Shown here one piece after another: positions 8,542 to 15,767 of a stretch of DNA of 64,000 bases (within the stretch, counting starts at the first letter, position 1; each line of letters starts with the position of its first letter). The notes under the pieces are model-generated. The model did no database searches and was not told where the DNA came from. It was given only the letters and a program-made list of their open reading frames with translations. The stretch spans positions 388,796 through 452,795 of the forward strand of contig NZ_JAUSNR010000019.1 of assembly GCF_030656345.1 (NCBI RefSeq), given 5' to 3'. The DNA is from Pseudotabrizicola sp. (GTDB lineage: Bacteria; Pseudomonadota; Alphaproteobacteria; Rhodobacterales; Rhodobacteraceae). Position numbers and translations under genes: made by a program.

Positions 8542-9303
8542 TCAGGAAATGCGGAAATTCTGTCCCAGATAGACCCGGCGCACGGTTTCATCGCGCACAA
8601 CTTCGTCGGTGGTGCCGCTCATCAGCACATGGCCGTCGTGCAGGATATAGGCGCGGTCGACAATTTCCAGCGTTTCCCGGACGTTATGGTCGGTGATCAG
8701 CACGCCGATACCGCGCGATTTAAGATCATGCACCAGATTGCGGATCTCGCCCACGGCGATCGGGTCCACCCCGGCAAAGGGTTCGTCCAGCAGCAGGTAT
8801 TTCGGGTTGGCGGCCAGACAGCGCGCGATTTCCACCCGCCGCCGTTCGCCGCCCGACAGGGCCAGCGCAGGCGCGCGGCGCAGGTGGGTGATGGAAAATT
8901 CCGACAGCAGTTCTTCCAGCCGTTCGCGTTGCTTGTGGCGGTCCAGATCGGTGATTTCCAGCACGGCGAGGATGTTGTCCTCAACGGACAGGCCCCGGAA
9001 AATGCTGACCTCTTGCGGCAGATAGCCGATGCCAAGCCGGGCGCGGCGATACATCGGCAGCGCGGTCACATCCTTGCCATCGATGATCACCTGCCCGCCT
9101 TCGGGTGTGACAAGACCGGCAATGGCATAGAAACAGGTGGTCTTGCCCGAGCCGTTCGGACCGAGCAGCGCCACGACCTCGCCCCGGTTCAGATGCATCG
9201 ACACATCCCGGATCACCGGCCGCTTCTTGTAGCTTTTGCGCAGCGACCGGATCACCAGACCGGCGCTGCCGGTGGTTACCGAAAGGGCGGGGCTGGCGGT
9301 CAA
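8542..9303 (-). CDS. lptB: LPS export ABC transporter ATP-binding protein
   Basis: 253-residue ATPase that drives extraction of lipopolysaccharide from the inner membrane with LptFG. Walker A GPNGSGKTT near 50, signature LSGGERRRVEIARCL near 155, Walker B YLLLDEPFAGVDP near 175, and H-loop TDHNVRETL are all in place. An N-terminal extension of about 15 residues precedes the fold. It overlaps lptA by 4 nt. rpoN, which usually follows lptB in Proteobacteria, is not present; hpf is next. Confidence 0.95.
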   Translation of the reverse strand: MTASPALSVTTGSAGLVIRSLRKSYKKRPVIRDVSMHLNRGEVVALLGPNGSGKTTCFYAIAGLVTPEGGQVIIDGKDVTALPMYRRARLGIGYLPQEVSIFRGLSVEDNILAVLEITDLDRHKQRERLEELLSEFSITHLRRAPALALSGGERRRVEIARCLAANPKYLLLDEPFAGVDPIAVGEIRNLVHDLKSRGIGVLITDHNVRETLEIVDRAYILHDGHVLMSGTTDEVVRDETVRRVYLGQNFRIS

Positions 9304-9788
9304 GGCGCGCCACCCGGGGTGAAAATCGTTCTGACCCGGCCTGTCATGGTGCCGGTGCCATCGGTCAGGTTGACGGTCAGCATCTCGCCGGAAATCGCCG
9401 CGCGTCCCTGGGTCAGCAAAACATCGCCGGTCATCACCACGTTGCCGGTTGCGATGGTATAGACCGCCTCTGCCGCTTCGGCCGCATCTGTGGGGCTGAC
9501 CAGCGTGACCCCGCCACTGGCGATCAGCTTGTCGATGCCCTGGCTGCCCTCGGCGTACTCCACCCGGATCGTTCCGGCGGTCAGGCGCATGTCACCCTGC
9601 TGGGCCGTCACATTGCCGGTGAACAACGCCGCCCCACTGGCCTGATCGACCGACAGCGAGTCCGACGTCACCTCGACCGGCAAGGTGGTGTCCTGCTGCA
9701 GCCCGCCAAAGCGGATATCGGCCTGTTGCGCCATGGCCGGGCCGGAAAGGGCGGCCACAAAACAAAGGGCGCGCAAGAAATGGGACAT
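9300..9788 (-). CDS. lptA: LPS transport periplasmic protein LptA
   Basis: 162-residue periplasmic beta-jellyroll protein forming the bridge that carries LPS from LptC to LptD. Signal peptide MSHFLRALCFVAALSGPAMA, then an OstA-like domain with LPVEVTSDSLSVDQASGAAL and FTGNVTAQQGD. The ATG at 9788 gives a standard signal peptide; the upstream ATG at 9812 would add eight residues and cannot be excluded. Lies 28 nt after lptC and overlaps lptB. Confidence 0.9.
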   Translation of the reverse strand: MSHFLRALCFVAALSGPAMAQQADIRFGGLQQDTTLPVEVTSDSLSVDQASGAALFTGNVTAQQGDMRLTAGTIRVEYAEGSQGIDKLIASGGVTLVSPTDAAEAAEAVYTIATGNVVMTGDVLLTQGRAAISGEMLTVNLTDGTGTMTGRVRTIFTPGGAP

Positions 9789-9816
9789 ATGTTGCCTGCA
9801 ATAATGGATCATCTGG

Positions 9817-10422
9817 TCAATTTACCGGCTGGTATATCAGCTTTACCGTCCCGTTGAAAACCAGAAGATAGGCACCGTCGCGGCCTGCGTCCTGGGTCAG
9901 GCGCATGGTGTCGGCGGTGACCACCCCCGCCGGGCCGGTGGCGGTGACCGGGTCGGGCAGCAATATATCTGTGGCATCCATATCGGCGGTCAGGCGATCA
10001 CCGACAATTGTCCAGCCGGTCGAGGATGTCACCGTCACCCCGTCCGACAGCAGGATCTGCCGCGCCGCCGGGTCCATCCGGCCTGTGCCGGCCTGCAGCT
10101 GGGTGGTGCCGCCATCGGGGGTTTCCAGCAGCCCGTTCAGGGCGCTTGCACTGGCCCCGGCACCATCGGCCACCGCTGGCCGGGCCTCATCCGCGCTGAT
10201 GGTCAGGGCGGCACCGTCGCTGGTCAGTCCGGCGTAGGTGGGCGCGGTCATCCTTGGTTCGCGCAGGCGCTCTTCCACATCGACATCGGCATAGGGCAGG
10301 GCATCATCCGGGTTGATGGTTCTGGCGACCAGAAACAGGGTGGACAGGATCACAAGCGCCAGCAGCGGCAGGATCACCTTTAGCCAGCCGATCAACCGGG
10401 TGTGAAAGTCTGCATCCATCAT
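9817..10422 (-). CDS. lptC: LPS export protein LptC
   Basis: 201-residue bitopic inner-membrane protein. A single N-terminal membrane segment (WLKVILPLLALVILSTLFLV, residues 13-32) anchors a periplasmic jellyroll domain that passes LPS to LptA. Sequence is typical of the diverged alphaproteobacterial LptC: YADVDVEERLREPRMTAPTY, then a beta-rich C-terminal half. Two ATGs in a row leave the start uncertain by one residue. Gene order rnd-lptC-lptA-lptB supports the call more than sequence alone. Confidence 0.88.
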   Translation of the reverse strand: MMDADFHTRLIGWLKVILPLLALVILSTLFLVARTINPDDALPYADVDVEERLREPRMTAPTYAGLTSDGAALTISADEARPAVADGAGASASALNGLLETPDGGTTQLQAGTGRMDPAARQILLSDGVTVTSSTGWTIVGDRLTADMDATDILLPDPVTATGPAGVVTADTMRLTQDAGRDGAYLLVFNGTVKLIYQPVN

Positions 10423-10506
10423 CGGGCGCTGCTCTTTTTTGCCGAAGGGTAAAGGCGGTGAAGGATTCGACCAACCTGCGCGGCAATGCCCTCGGCGGGT
10501 CGCCGC

Positions 10507-11121
10507 CTAGTGGTGAAAGATATCATTGGGCTCGTCCCAGCCCATCAGATCCAGCTCGGCCCGGGTTGGCAGAAAGGCAAACAGCCGGTTGGCCAGATCG
10601 GTGCGGCCTTCGCGCGCCAGCCGCTTTTCAAGCTCGGCCTTCAGGGTGTGCAGGTACAGCACATCTGACGCTGCGTATTCCTTTTGCGCGTCGGTCAAAT
10701 TTGCGGCACCCCAGTCGCTGGTCTGCTGTTGTTTTGACACGTCCACACCGGCCAGTTCCAGCAGCAGATATTTCAGCCCGTGCCGGTCGGTAAAAGTGCG
10801 GATCAGCCGTGAGGCGATCTTGGTGCACCACACCGGCTGGGTGGTCACGCCAAAGGCTTTCTTCAGCGCGGCAATGTCGAATCGGCCGAAATGGAACAGT
10901 TTCAGGGTGGCGGGGTCGGTCAGCAAACGTTCCAGATTGGGGGCGCTGGTCTGGCCAAGGGCGATCTGCACCAGATGGGCATCGCCGTTGCCGTCAGACA
11001 GTTGCACCACGCACAAACGGTCGCGTCTTGGGTCCAAGCCCATGGTTTCCGTATCAATTGCCACCACAGGGCCAAGGGAAAGCCCATCCGGCAGGTCATT
11101 CTGGTGCAGGTGAATTGTCAC
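10507..11121 (-). CDS. rnd: Ribonuclease D, short form
   Basis: 204-residue 3'-5' exoribonuclease of the DEDDy family, acting on tRNA precursors and other small RNAs. Seen: Exo I AIDTETMGLDPRRD near 20, Exo II FHFGRFDIAAL near 78, Exo III YAASDVLYLH near 148. It lacks the HRDC domains of E. coli RNase D, as is normal in alphaproteobacteria. GTG at 11121 is chosen as start because the longer track ORF reads through tRNA-Leu; AAGGG lies about ten bases upstream. It occupies the place where kdsC sits in many lpt clusters. Confidence 0.88.
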   Translation of the reverse strand: MTIHLHQNDLPDGLSLGPVVAIDTETMGLDPRRDRLCVVQLSDGNGDAHLVQIALGQTSAPNLERLLTDPATLKLFHFGRFDIAALKKAFGVTTQPVWCTKIASRLIRTFTDRHGLKYLLLELAGVDVSKQQQTSDWGAANLTDAQKEYAASDVLYLHTLKAELEKRLAREGRTDLANRLFAFLPTRAELDLMGWDEPNDIFHH

Positions 11122-11187
11122 GCGGGCGGCCCTTTTCAAAACATGCGGTGCTGTCGCCCGAAGCTCTAGCAGCAGGCGGCACAAATG

Positions 11188-11217
11188 AAAACGGCCGTCC
11201 CGGGGGACGGCCGTTTT
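11188..11217 (-). terminator. Terminator after tRNA-Leu
   Basis: Perfect 13-bp stem AAAACGGCCGTCC/GGACGGCCGTTTT with a CGGG-type loop, directly downstream (minus strand) of the tRNA-Leu gene and before rnd. The A/T ends make it work in both directions. Confidence 0.8.
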
Positions 11218-11222
11218 GAATT

Positions 11223-11307
11223 TGGTGCCCAGAAGAGGACTCGAACCTCCACGCCTTGCAGCGCTGGTACCTGAAACCAGTGCGTCTACCAATTCCGCCA
11301 TCTGGGC
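11223..11307 (-). tRNA. tRNA-Leu (anticodon CAG)
   Basis: 85-nt type II tRNA with encoded CCA end. Acceptor GCCCAGA/TCTGGGC, D-arm GGCGGAATTGGTAGACGC, anticodon stem CTGGT/ACCAG with loop TTCAGGT (anticodon CAG), short variable arm, and T-arm GGTTCGAGTCC. Read on the minus strand between rnd and the NDUFA9-like gene. Confidence 0.95.
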
Positions 11308-11472
11308 GATGGTGTAGGCGGCTTCTATGCGGGCAAAGCGGGGGTGTCAACGGGGCGGATGCAAGGATTTTCAAAATTCGCAGAATGGGTGTGACGGCCT
11401 TTCATCTTGCCCGCAGGGGGCGTGAAAGCTATGGAAGTTTCAGGTTTCGTCTGGCCGAAAGGGGTCCTGCGC

Positions 11473-12459
11473 ATGGGCAAGCTTGTCACCATCTACGGCG
11501 GTTCGGGTTTTGTGGGCCGCTATATTGCAAGGCGAATGGCCAAAGACGGCTGGCGCGTCCGGGTCGCGGTGCGCCGTCCCAACGATGCGCTGTTCGTGCG
11601 GCCCTACGGCGTGCCGGGGCAGGTGGAACCTGTGCTGTGCAACATCCGGGATGATGCCAGTGTGCGCGCGGTGATGACCGGCGCCGATGCGGTGATCAAC
11701 TGCGTCGGCATTCTGAACCGGTCTGGCAAGAACACCTTCGACTCGGTGCAGGCGCAGGGGGCCGCGCGTGTGGCGCGGATTGCCACCGAGCTGGGCGTGC
11801 CGCATCTGGTGCAACTGTCGGCCATCGGGGCCGATGCCGCCAGCGACAGCGCCTATGCCCGCAGCAAGGCCGAGGGTGAGGCGGGCGTTCTGGCCGCTTA
11901 TCCCACGGCGGTTATCCTGCGCCCGTCGGTGATTTTCGGGAATGAGGATCAGTTCTTCAACCGCTTTGCCGGCATGTCGACCCTGACGCCGGTACTGCCG
12001 GTTGTGGGGGCGGAGACGCGGTTTCAGCCGGTCTATGTCGACGATGTGGCGCAGGCTGCGGTGCTGGCTGCGCAGGGTCTGGCCGCGCCGGGCGTGTATG
12101 AATTGGGCGGGCCGGATGTGGCGACGTTCCGCGAACTGATGGGCAGGATGCTGGCCGTGGTTCAGCGCCGCCGCCTGATCGTGAATGTGCCTTTCTTTGT
12201 CGCGCGTTTGATGGGCGGCGCGTTTGATATGCTGCAAACCCTGACGGCGGGGCTGTTTGAAAACAAGACCTTGACCCGTGATCAGGTCAGGAACCTTGCG
12301 CGTGACAATGTGGTGGCTGAGGGTGCTATGGGCTTTGCCCAGCTCGGGCTTGCCCCCACCTCGATTGACTCGGTTCTGCCGGAGTATCTGTGGCCCTACC
12401 GCCCTTCTGGCCAATATGCCGCGATCAAGAAATCGGCAAAGAACCTGAAAAAGGCCTGA
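11473..12459 (+). CDS. Complex I NDUFA9-like NAD(P)-binding protein
   Basis: 328-residue atypical [19 protein letters not shown] near residue 8 is the Rossmann motif, NCVGIL near 75, an LSAIGAD...[11 protein letters not shown] stretch near 115 replaces the usual Tyr-Lys dyad region, and [19 protein letters not shown] near 155 is characteristic of NDUFA9/YfcH-like proteins. In mitochondria the relative is an accessory subunit of NADH dehydrogenase; the bacterial role is not established. The ATG at 11473 begins the fold and follows AAAGGGG; the track start at 11407 adds 22 unlikely residues. Confidence 0.82.
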   Translation: MGKLVTIYGGSGFVGRYIARRMAKDGWRVRVAVRRPNDALFVRPYGVPGQVEPVLCNIRDDASVRAVMTGADAVINCVGILNRSGKNTFDSVQAQGAARVARIATELGVPHLVQLSAIGADAASDSAYARSKAEGEAGVLAAYPTAVILRPSVIFGNEDQFFNRFAGMSTLTPVLPVVGAETRFQPVYVDDVAQAAVLAAQGLAAPGVYELGGPDVATFRELMGRMLAVVQRRRLIVNVPFFVARLMGGAFDMLQTLTAGLFENKTLTRDQVRNLARDNVVAEGAMGFAQLGLAPTSIDSVLPEYLWPYRPSGQYAAIKKSAKNLKKA

Positions 12460-12463
12460 GTTT

Positions 12464-13264
12464 TTGGACAATATCTTTCTTGCAGCGCTGCTGGGCCTTC
12501 TTGAAGGGCTGACCGAATTCATCCCGGTATCATCGACCGGGCATCTGTTGCTGGCGGGGCATTTTCTGGGCTTCGACAGCCCCGGCAACACCTTTGAAGT
12601 GGTGATTCAGCTGGGGGCCGTTCTGGCGCTGATCTCGCTTTATGCGGTGAAGCTGACCGGGCTGGCGCTGCGGGCGCGGACCGATCCGGCGGCGCTGCGG
12701 GCGCTGATGTCGTTGCTGATCGCGTTTCTGCCTGCGGTGTTCATCGGCCTCTTGGCGCATGATTTCATCAAGACAGTGCTGTTCCAGACCCCGGTTCTGA
12801 TCGCCATCATGCTGATTGTGGGTGGCGTCATTCTGCTGGTGGTTGACCGGATCGCCCCGGCGCCGGTGCATTTCGATGCCACCGAACTGCCGCTGCGCAA
12901 AGCGCTGGTGATCGGGTTTTGCCAGTGCCTTGCCATGGTGCCCGGCGTGTCGCGGTCGGGCGCGACGATTGTGGGTGCCTTGATGCTGGGTGTGGAAAAG
13001 CGGGCGGCGGCAGAGTTTTCGTTCCTGCTCAGCCTGCCGACGATGGGGGCTGCGGTTGCCTATGACCTGTTCAAATCGCGGGACCTGCTGGATTTTTCAG
13101 CAGTGGCCGATATCGCCGTCGGTTTTGCGGTGGCTTTCGTCACCGCGATTATTGTCGTGCGGGGGGTGCTGGGGTTTGTTGGGCGGCATGGCTATGCGGT
13201 GTTCGGCTGGTGGCGAATCATCGTCGGAACCGCTGCTTTGGTCGCGCTTTGGGCCGGTGCCTAG
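12464..13264 (+). CDS. uppP: Undecaprenyl-diphosphatase
   Basis: 266-residue BacA-type integral membrane phosphatase that recycles undecaprenyl pyrophosphate to the monophosphate for peptidoglycan and glycan synthesis. Catalytic signature [22 protein letters not shown] near residue 8 and the second conserved block [18 protein letters not shown] near 160 are intact; 7-8 membrane helices. The start codon appears to be TTG, 4 nt after the upstream stop, with AAGG in the end of the previous gene as ribosome site. Overexpression of this family gives bacitracin resistance. Confidence 0.93.
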   Translation: MDNIFLAALLGLLEGLTEFIPVSSTGHLLLAGHFLGFDSPGNTFEVVIQLGAVLALISLYAVKLTGLALRARTDPAALRALMSLLIAFLPAVFIGLLAHDFIKTVLFQTPVLIAIMLIVGGVILLVVDRIAPAPVHFDATELPLRKALVIGFCQCLAMVPGVSRSGATIVGALMLGVEKRAAAEFSFLLSLPTMGAAVAYDLFKSRDLLDFSAVADIAVGFAVAFVTAIIVVRGVLGFVGRHGYAVFGWWRIIVGTAALVALWAGA

Positions 13265-13305
13265 GAAGATAGGTATCGCGTGCTGACCTAATTCCGAGAA
13301 AAAAT

Positions 13306-13361
13306 GTCAACACGGCTGACCAAAGCCGCAAAAAACTGTAAATAAGGTCAGCACTGCTGAC
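13306..13361 (+). promoter_or_regulatory. Two candidate operators upstream of gltD
   Basis: Two 15-bp palindromes: GTCAAC-ACG-GCTGAC (13306-13320, one mismatch) and GTCAGC-ACT-GCTGAC (13347-13361, perfect), centres 41 bp apart. A further half-site GCTGACC occurs at 13282-13288. The same GTCAGC-N3-GCTGAC motif is found before the second glt unit at 14941. The regulator is unknown. Confidence 0.55.
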
Positions 13362-13423
13362 TTTTATTCCTGGCGGCGGTTGGCTATGAAAGCGAACCCG
13401 ATATCCGCATGGGAGACGCAGCC

Positions 13424-14860
13424 TTGGCCACGCAGAAAATGCTCAAATTCGTGACCGTCGCCAAAGAGACGCCCGAAAAGCGCCCGCCTACTTTGCGCAA
13501 TCAGGATTTCCATGAGATTTACCGCGAGTTCGCGACCGAGAAGGCAGCCGAGCAGGCCGGGCGGTGCAGCCAGTGTGGCGTGCCCTATTGCCAGTCGCAT
13601 TGCCCCTTGCACAACAACATTCCCGACTGGCTGCGGCTGACCGCCGAGGGCCGGTTGCAGGAAGCCTATGAGCTGAGCCAGGCCACCAACACCTTTCCCG
13701 AGATCTGCGGCCGCATCTGCCCGCAGGACCGGCTGTGCGAAGGCAATTGCGTGATCGAGCAATCGGGCCATGGCACTGTGACCATCGGTTCGGTCGAGAA
13801 ATACATCACCGATACGGCCTGGGAAAATGGCTGGGTCAAGCCGATAAAACCGGCGGTCGAACGGGCGGAAAGTGTGGCCATCATCGGGGCAGGGCCGGGG
13901 GGTCTTGCCGCCGCCGATGTGCTGCGCCGCCGCGGCTATCAGGTCACGGTGTATGACCGCTATGACCGCGCAGGCGGATTGATGACCTATGGCATCCCCG
14001 GCTTTAAACTCGAAAAACCCGTTGTGATGCAACGGATTGAGCAGCTGGAGCTGGGCGGTGTGCAATTTGTGCTGAACTGCACGGTGGGCGTCGATATCAG
14101 CTTTGATGCGATCCGGGGCCAGCATGATGCGGTGCTGATCGCCACCGGCGTCTACAAATCGCGCGATATCGAGGCCCCCGGCGTGGGTGCCAAAGGCGTG
14201 GTGCGGGCGCTGGATTACCTGACCGCCAGCAACCGCAAAAGCTTTGGCGATGACGTGCCGGAATTCGACTCGGGCGAGCTGAACGCGATGGGCAAGCGCG
14301 TGGTGGTGATCGGCGGCGGTGACACGGCGATGGACTGTGTGCGCACGGCCATTCGGCAGGGGGCGACCTCGGTCAAATGCCTGTATCGCCGTGACCGGGC
14401 CAATATGCCGGGCAGCCAGCGCGAAGTGCAGAACGCCGAAGAAGAAGGCGTTGAATTTGTTTGGCTTTCCGCACCGAAAGGCTTCACTGCCGGAGATGCG
14501 GTCGATGGCGTGATGGTGCAGAAGATGCGCCTTGGTCAGCCGGATTCGACGGGGCGCCAGTCGCCGGAACTGATCGAGGGGGCCGATTATGTCGAACCCG
14601 CCGATCTGGTGGTGCAGGCGCTGGGCTTTGAGCCGGAAGAGATCCCGACGCTGTGGGGCGTGCCTGATCTGGCGGTCACCCGCTGGGGCACCATCAAAGC
14701 CGATTTCCGCACCCATGCGACCAGCCTGCCCGGCGTTTATGCGGCAGGTGACATCGTGCGCGGTGCGAGCCTTGTCGTCTGGGCCATCCGCGACGGGCGC
14801 GAGGCGGCGGATGCGATCATGGGATATCTGGCGCAAAACGGCGTGGTGGCTGCGGAATAA
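13424..14860 (+). CDS. gltD: Glutamate synthase [NADPH] small subunit
   Basis: 478-residue NADPH-oxidising FAD/iron-sulfur subunit of GOGAT; it feeds electrons to GltB for glutamate formation from glutamine and 2-oxoglutarate. N-terminal cysteine clusters (CSQCGVPYCQSHCP near 48, CGRICPQDRLCEGNC near 95) bind [4Fe-4S]; GAGPGG near 150 binds FAD and GGGDTAMD near 300 binds NADPH; GDIVRGA near 445 closes the FAD site. TTG at 13424 is preferred: GGGAGA is seven bases upstream and the protein then starts MATQKMLKFVTV; ATG at 13409 is an alternative. Confidence 0.93.
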   Translation: MATQKMLKFVTVAKETPEKRPPTLRNQDFHEIYREFATEKAAEQAGRCSQCGVPYCQSHCPLHNNIPDWLRLTAEGRLQEAYELSQATNTFPEICGRICPQDRLCEGNCVIEQSGHGTVTIGSVEKYITDTAWENGWVKPIKPAVERAESVAIIGAGPGGLAAADVLRRRGYQVTVYDRYDRAGGLMTYGIPGFKLEKPVVMQRIEQLELGGVQFVLNCTVGVDISFDAIRGQHDAVLIATGVYKSRDIEAPGVGAKGVVRALDYLTASNRKSFGDDVPEFDSGELNAMGKRVVVIGGGDTAMDCVRTAIRQGATSVKCLYRRDRANMPGSQREVQNAEEEGVEFVWLSAPKGFTAGDAVDGVMVQKMRLGQPDSTGRQSPELIEGADYVEPADLVVQALGFEPEEIPTLWGVPDLAVTRWGTIKADFRTHATSLPGVYAAGDIVRGASLVVWAIRDGREAADAIMGYLAQNGVVAAE

Positions 14861-14862
14861 TG

Positions 14863-14913
14863 GGTATGGCGGGCGTATGATCTGCGTATGGCAGACGTAT
14901 GGTTTACGTATGG
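14863..14913 (+). repeat. Array of five 11-bp-phased CGTATGG repeats (copy A)
   Basis: Units begin at 14863 (GGTATGG), 14874 (CGTATGA), 14885, 14896 and 14907 (CGTATGG), exactly 11 bp apart, about one DNA turn. It begins 2 bp after the gltD stop. A second array with the same phase and the same first 14 bases lies at 53230. Function unknown; not coding, since the period is not a multiple of three within each unit and the frame stops. Confidence 0.8.
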
Positions 14914-14940
14914 CACCCAGTGCAGACGAGAATTTTGGTG

Positions 14941-14961
14941 CAGGTCAGCAAGGCTGACCTG
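14941..14961 (+). promoter_or_regulatory. Candidate operator before the gltB pair
   Basis: Perfect palindrome CAGGTCAGC-N3-GCTGACCTG with 9-bp arms, 18 bp before the next gene start. It shares the GTCAGC-N3-GCTGAC core with the sites upstream of gltD. It could also fold as a hairpin in the mRNA leader. Confidence 0.55.
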
Positions 14962-14978
14962 ATCGGAGGGCGGGTTCG

Positions 14979-15764
14979 ATGATGAAACAGCTTTTGATCC
15001 TGGCAGCCCTGTTGCCCGCCCCGGCCTTTGCCGGGGCCTTCACCCCACCCGAGGGCTGCACCACCTACCTGACCGTGCAGGCGCGGCAGTGCCGGGTGTC
15101 GAACCATTACACCTGCAGCGCCGATCCCGAGGGCGACAAGTGGCGCGCCGATTTTGACCAGCAGGGCCCGTTCTTTCTGAGCCGGATCAACCATGAGGCC
15201 GAATGGATCGAAAGCTATGATCTGGGCCAGACCATCATTCGCCAGACGCTGGACCCCAACCCGTCTGACCCGGCGTCATTTTCCGAGCTGCTGGCCAGCG
15301 GCACCGATACCTTTGCCTTCAACCTGAGCCGCGACAATGGTGAGCAGACCCGGGTGAACGGTTTTGACACCCTGACCGGGCGCAGCTTTACCATTGATGG
15401 CGTGACGCTGCAGGAAACCGAATTCGAGTTCACCGAAACCGATCTGACCGGGGTGATCCTGCGCCGGTCGCGGGGGCGTGAATACATTCACCCCGAGATG
15501 CGCATCTTCTTTTCCGGCCCGTCGGAATGGATGGGCCCGGACGGTGAGTTTCTGCCCATGGACGGCAGCCCGGTCGAGTTCATGTTTCCGGGCGAACCCG
15601 GATTCGAGGCCACCGAGCCGCTGTTCGACTGTGACCCGCTGATGACGCAAGCCCCGCGCGAGGCGACGCCGGTTCCGGCGGTGTTCTGGTCGGGCAAGAT
15701 GCCAGAGTTTAGCCGTACCGGACTGCCTGCGCTGTCCGGCGACAATGCCAGCCCAGAGGAGTGA
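14979..15764 (+). CDS. Exported protein of unknown function between gltD and gltB
   Basis: 261 residues. Signal peptide MMKQLLILAALLPAPAFA, then a mature part with four cysteines near its start (EGCTTYLTVQARQCR, NHYTC) and one near the end (LFDCDPL), acidic overall, mostly beta by composition. I do not recognise the family. It starts after GGAGG and ends 3 nt before gltB, so it is cotranscribed with gltB. Presence of a periplasmic protein inside a glutamate synthase unit is unexpected; the cysteines suggest disulfides. No catalytic motif is visible. Confidence 0.85.
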   Translation: MMKQLLILAALLPAPAFAGAFTPPEGCTTYLTVQARQCRVSNHYTCSADPEGDKWRADFDQQGPFFLSRINHEAEWIESYDLGQTIIRQTLDPNPSDPASFSELLASGTDTFAFNLSRDNGEQTRVNGFDTLTGRSFTIDGVTLQETEFEFTETDLTGVILRRSRGREYIHPEMRIFFSGPSEWMGPDGEFLPMDGSPVEFMFPGEPGFEATEPLFDCDPLMTQAPREATPVPAVFWSGKMPEFSRTGLPALSGDNASPEE

Positions 15765-15767
15765 GCC

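Noticed and set aside
13364-14836. 490-codon minus ORF
   Set aside because: Shadow of gltD; low-complexity His/Arg-rich product.
14863-14913. CRISPR-like array
   Set aside because: Units are only 7 bp in 11-bp steps with no spacers, and no cas genes are present.
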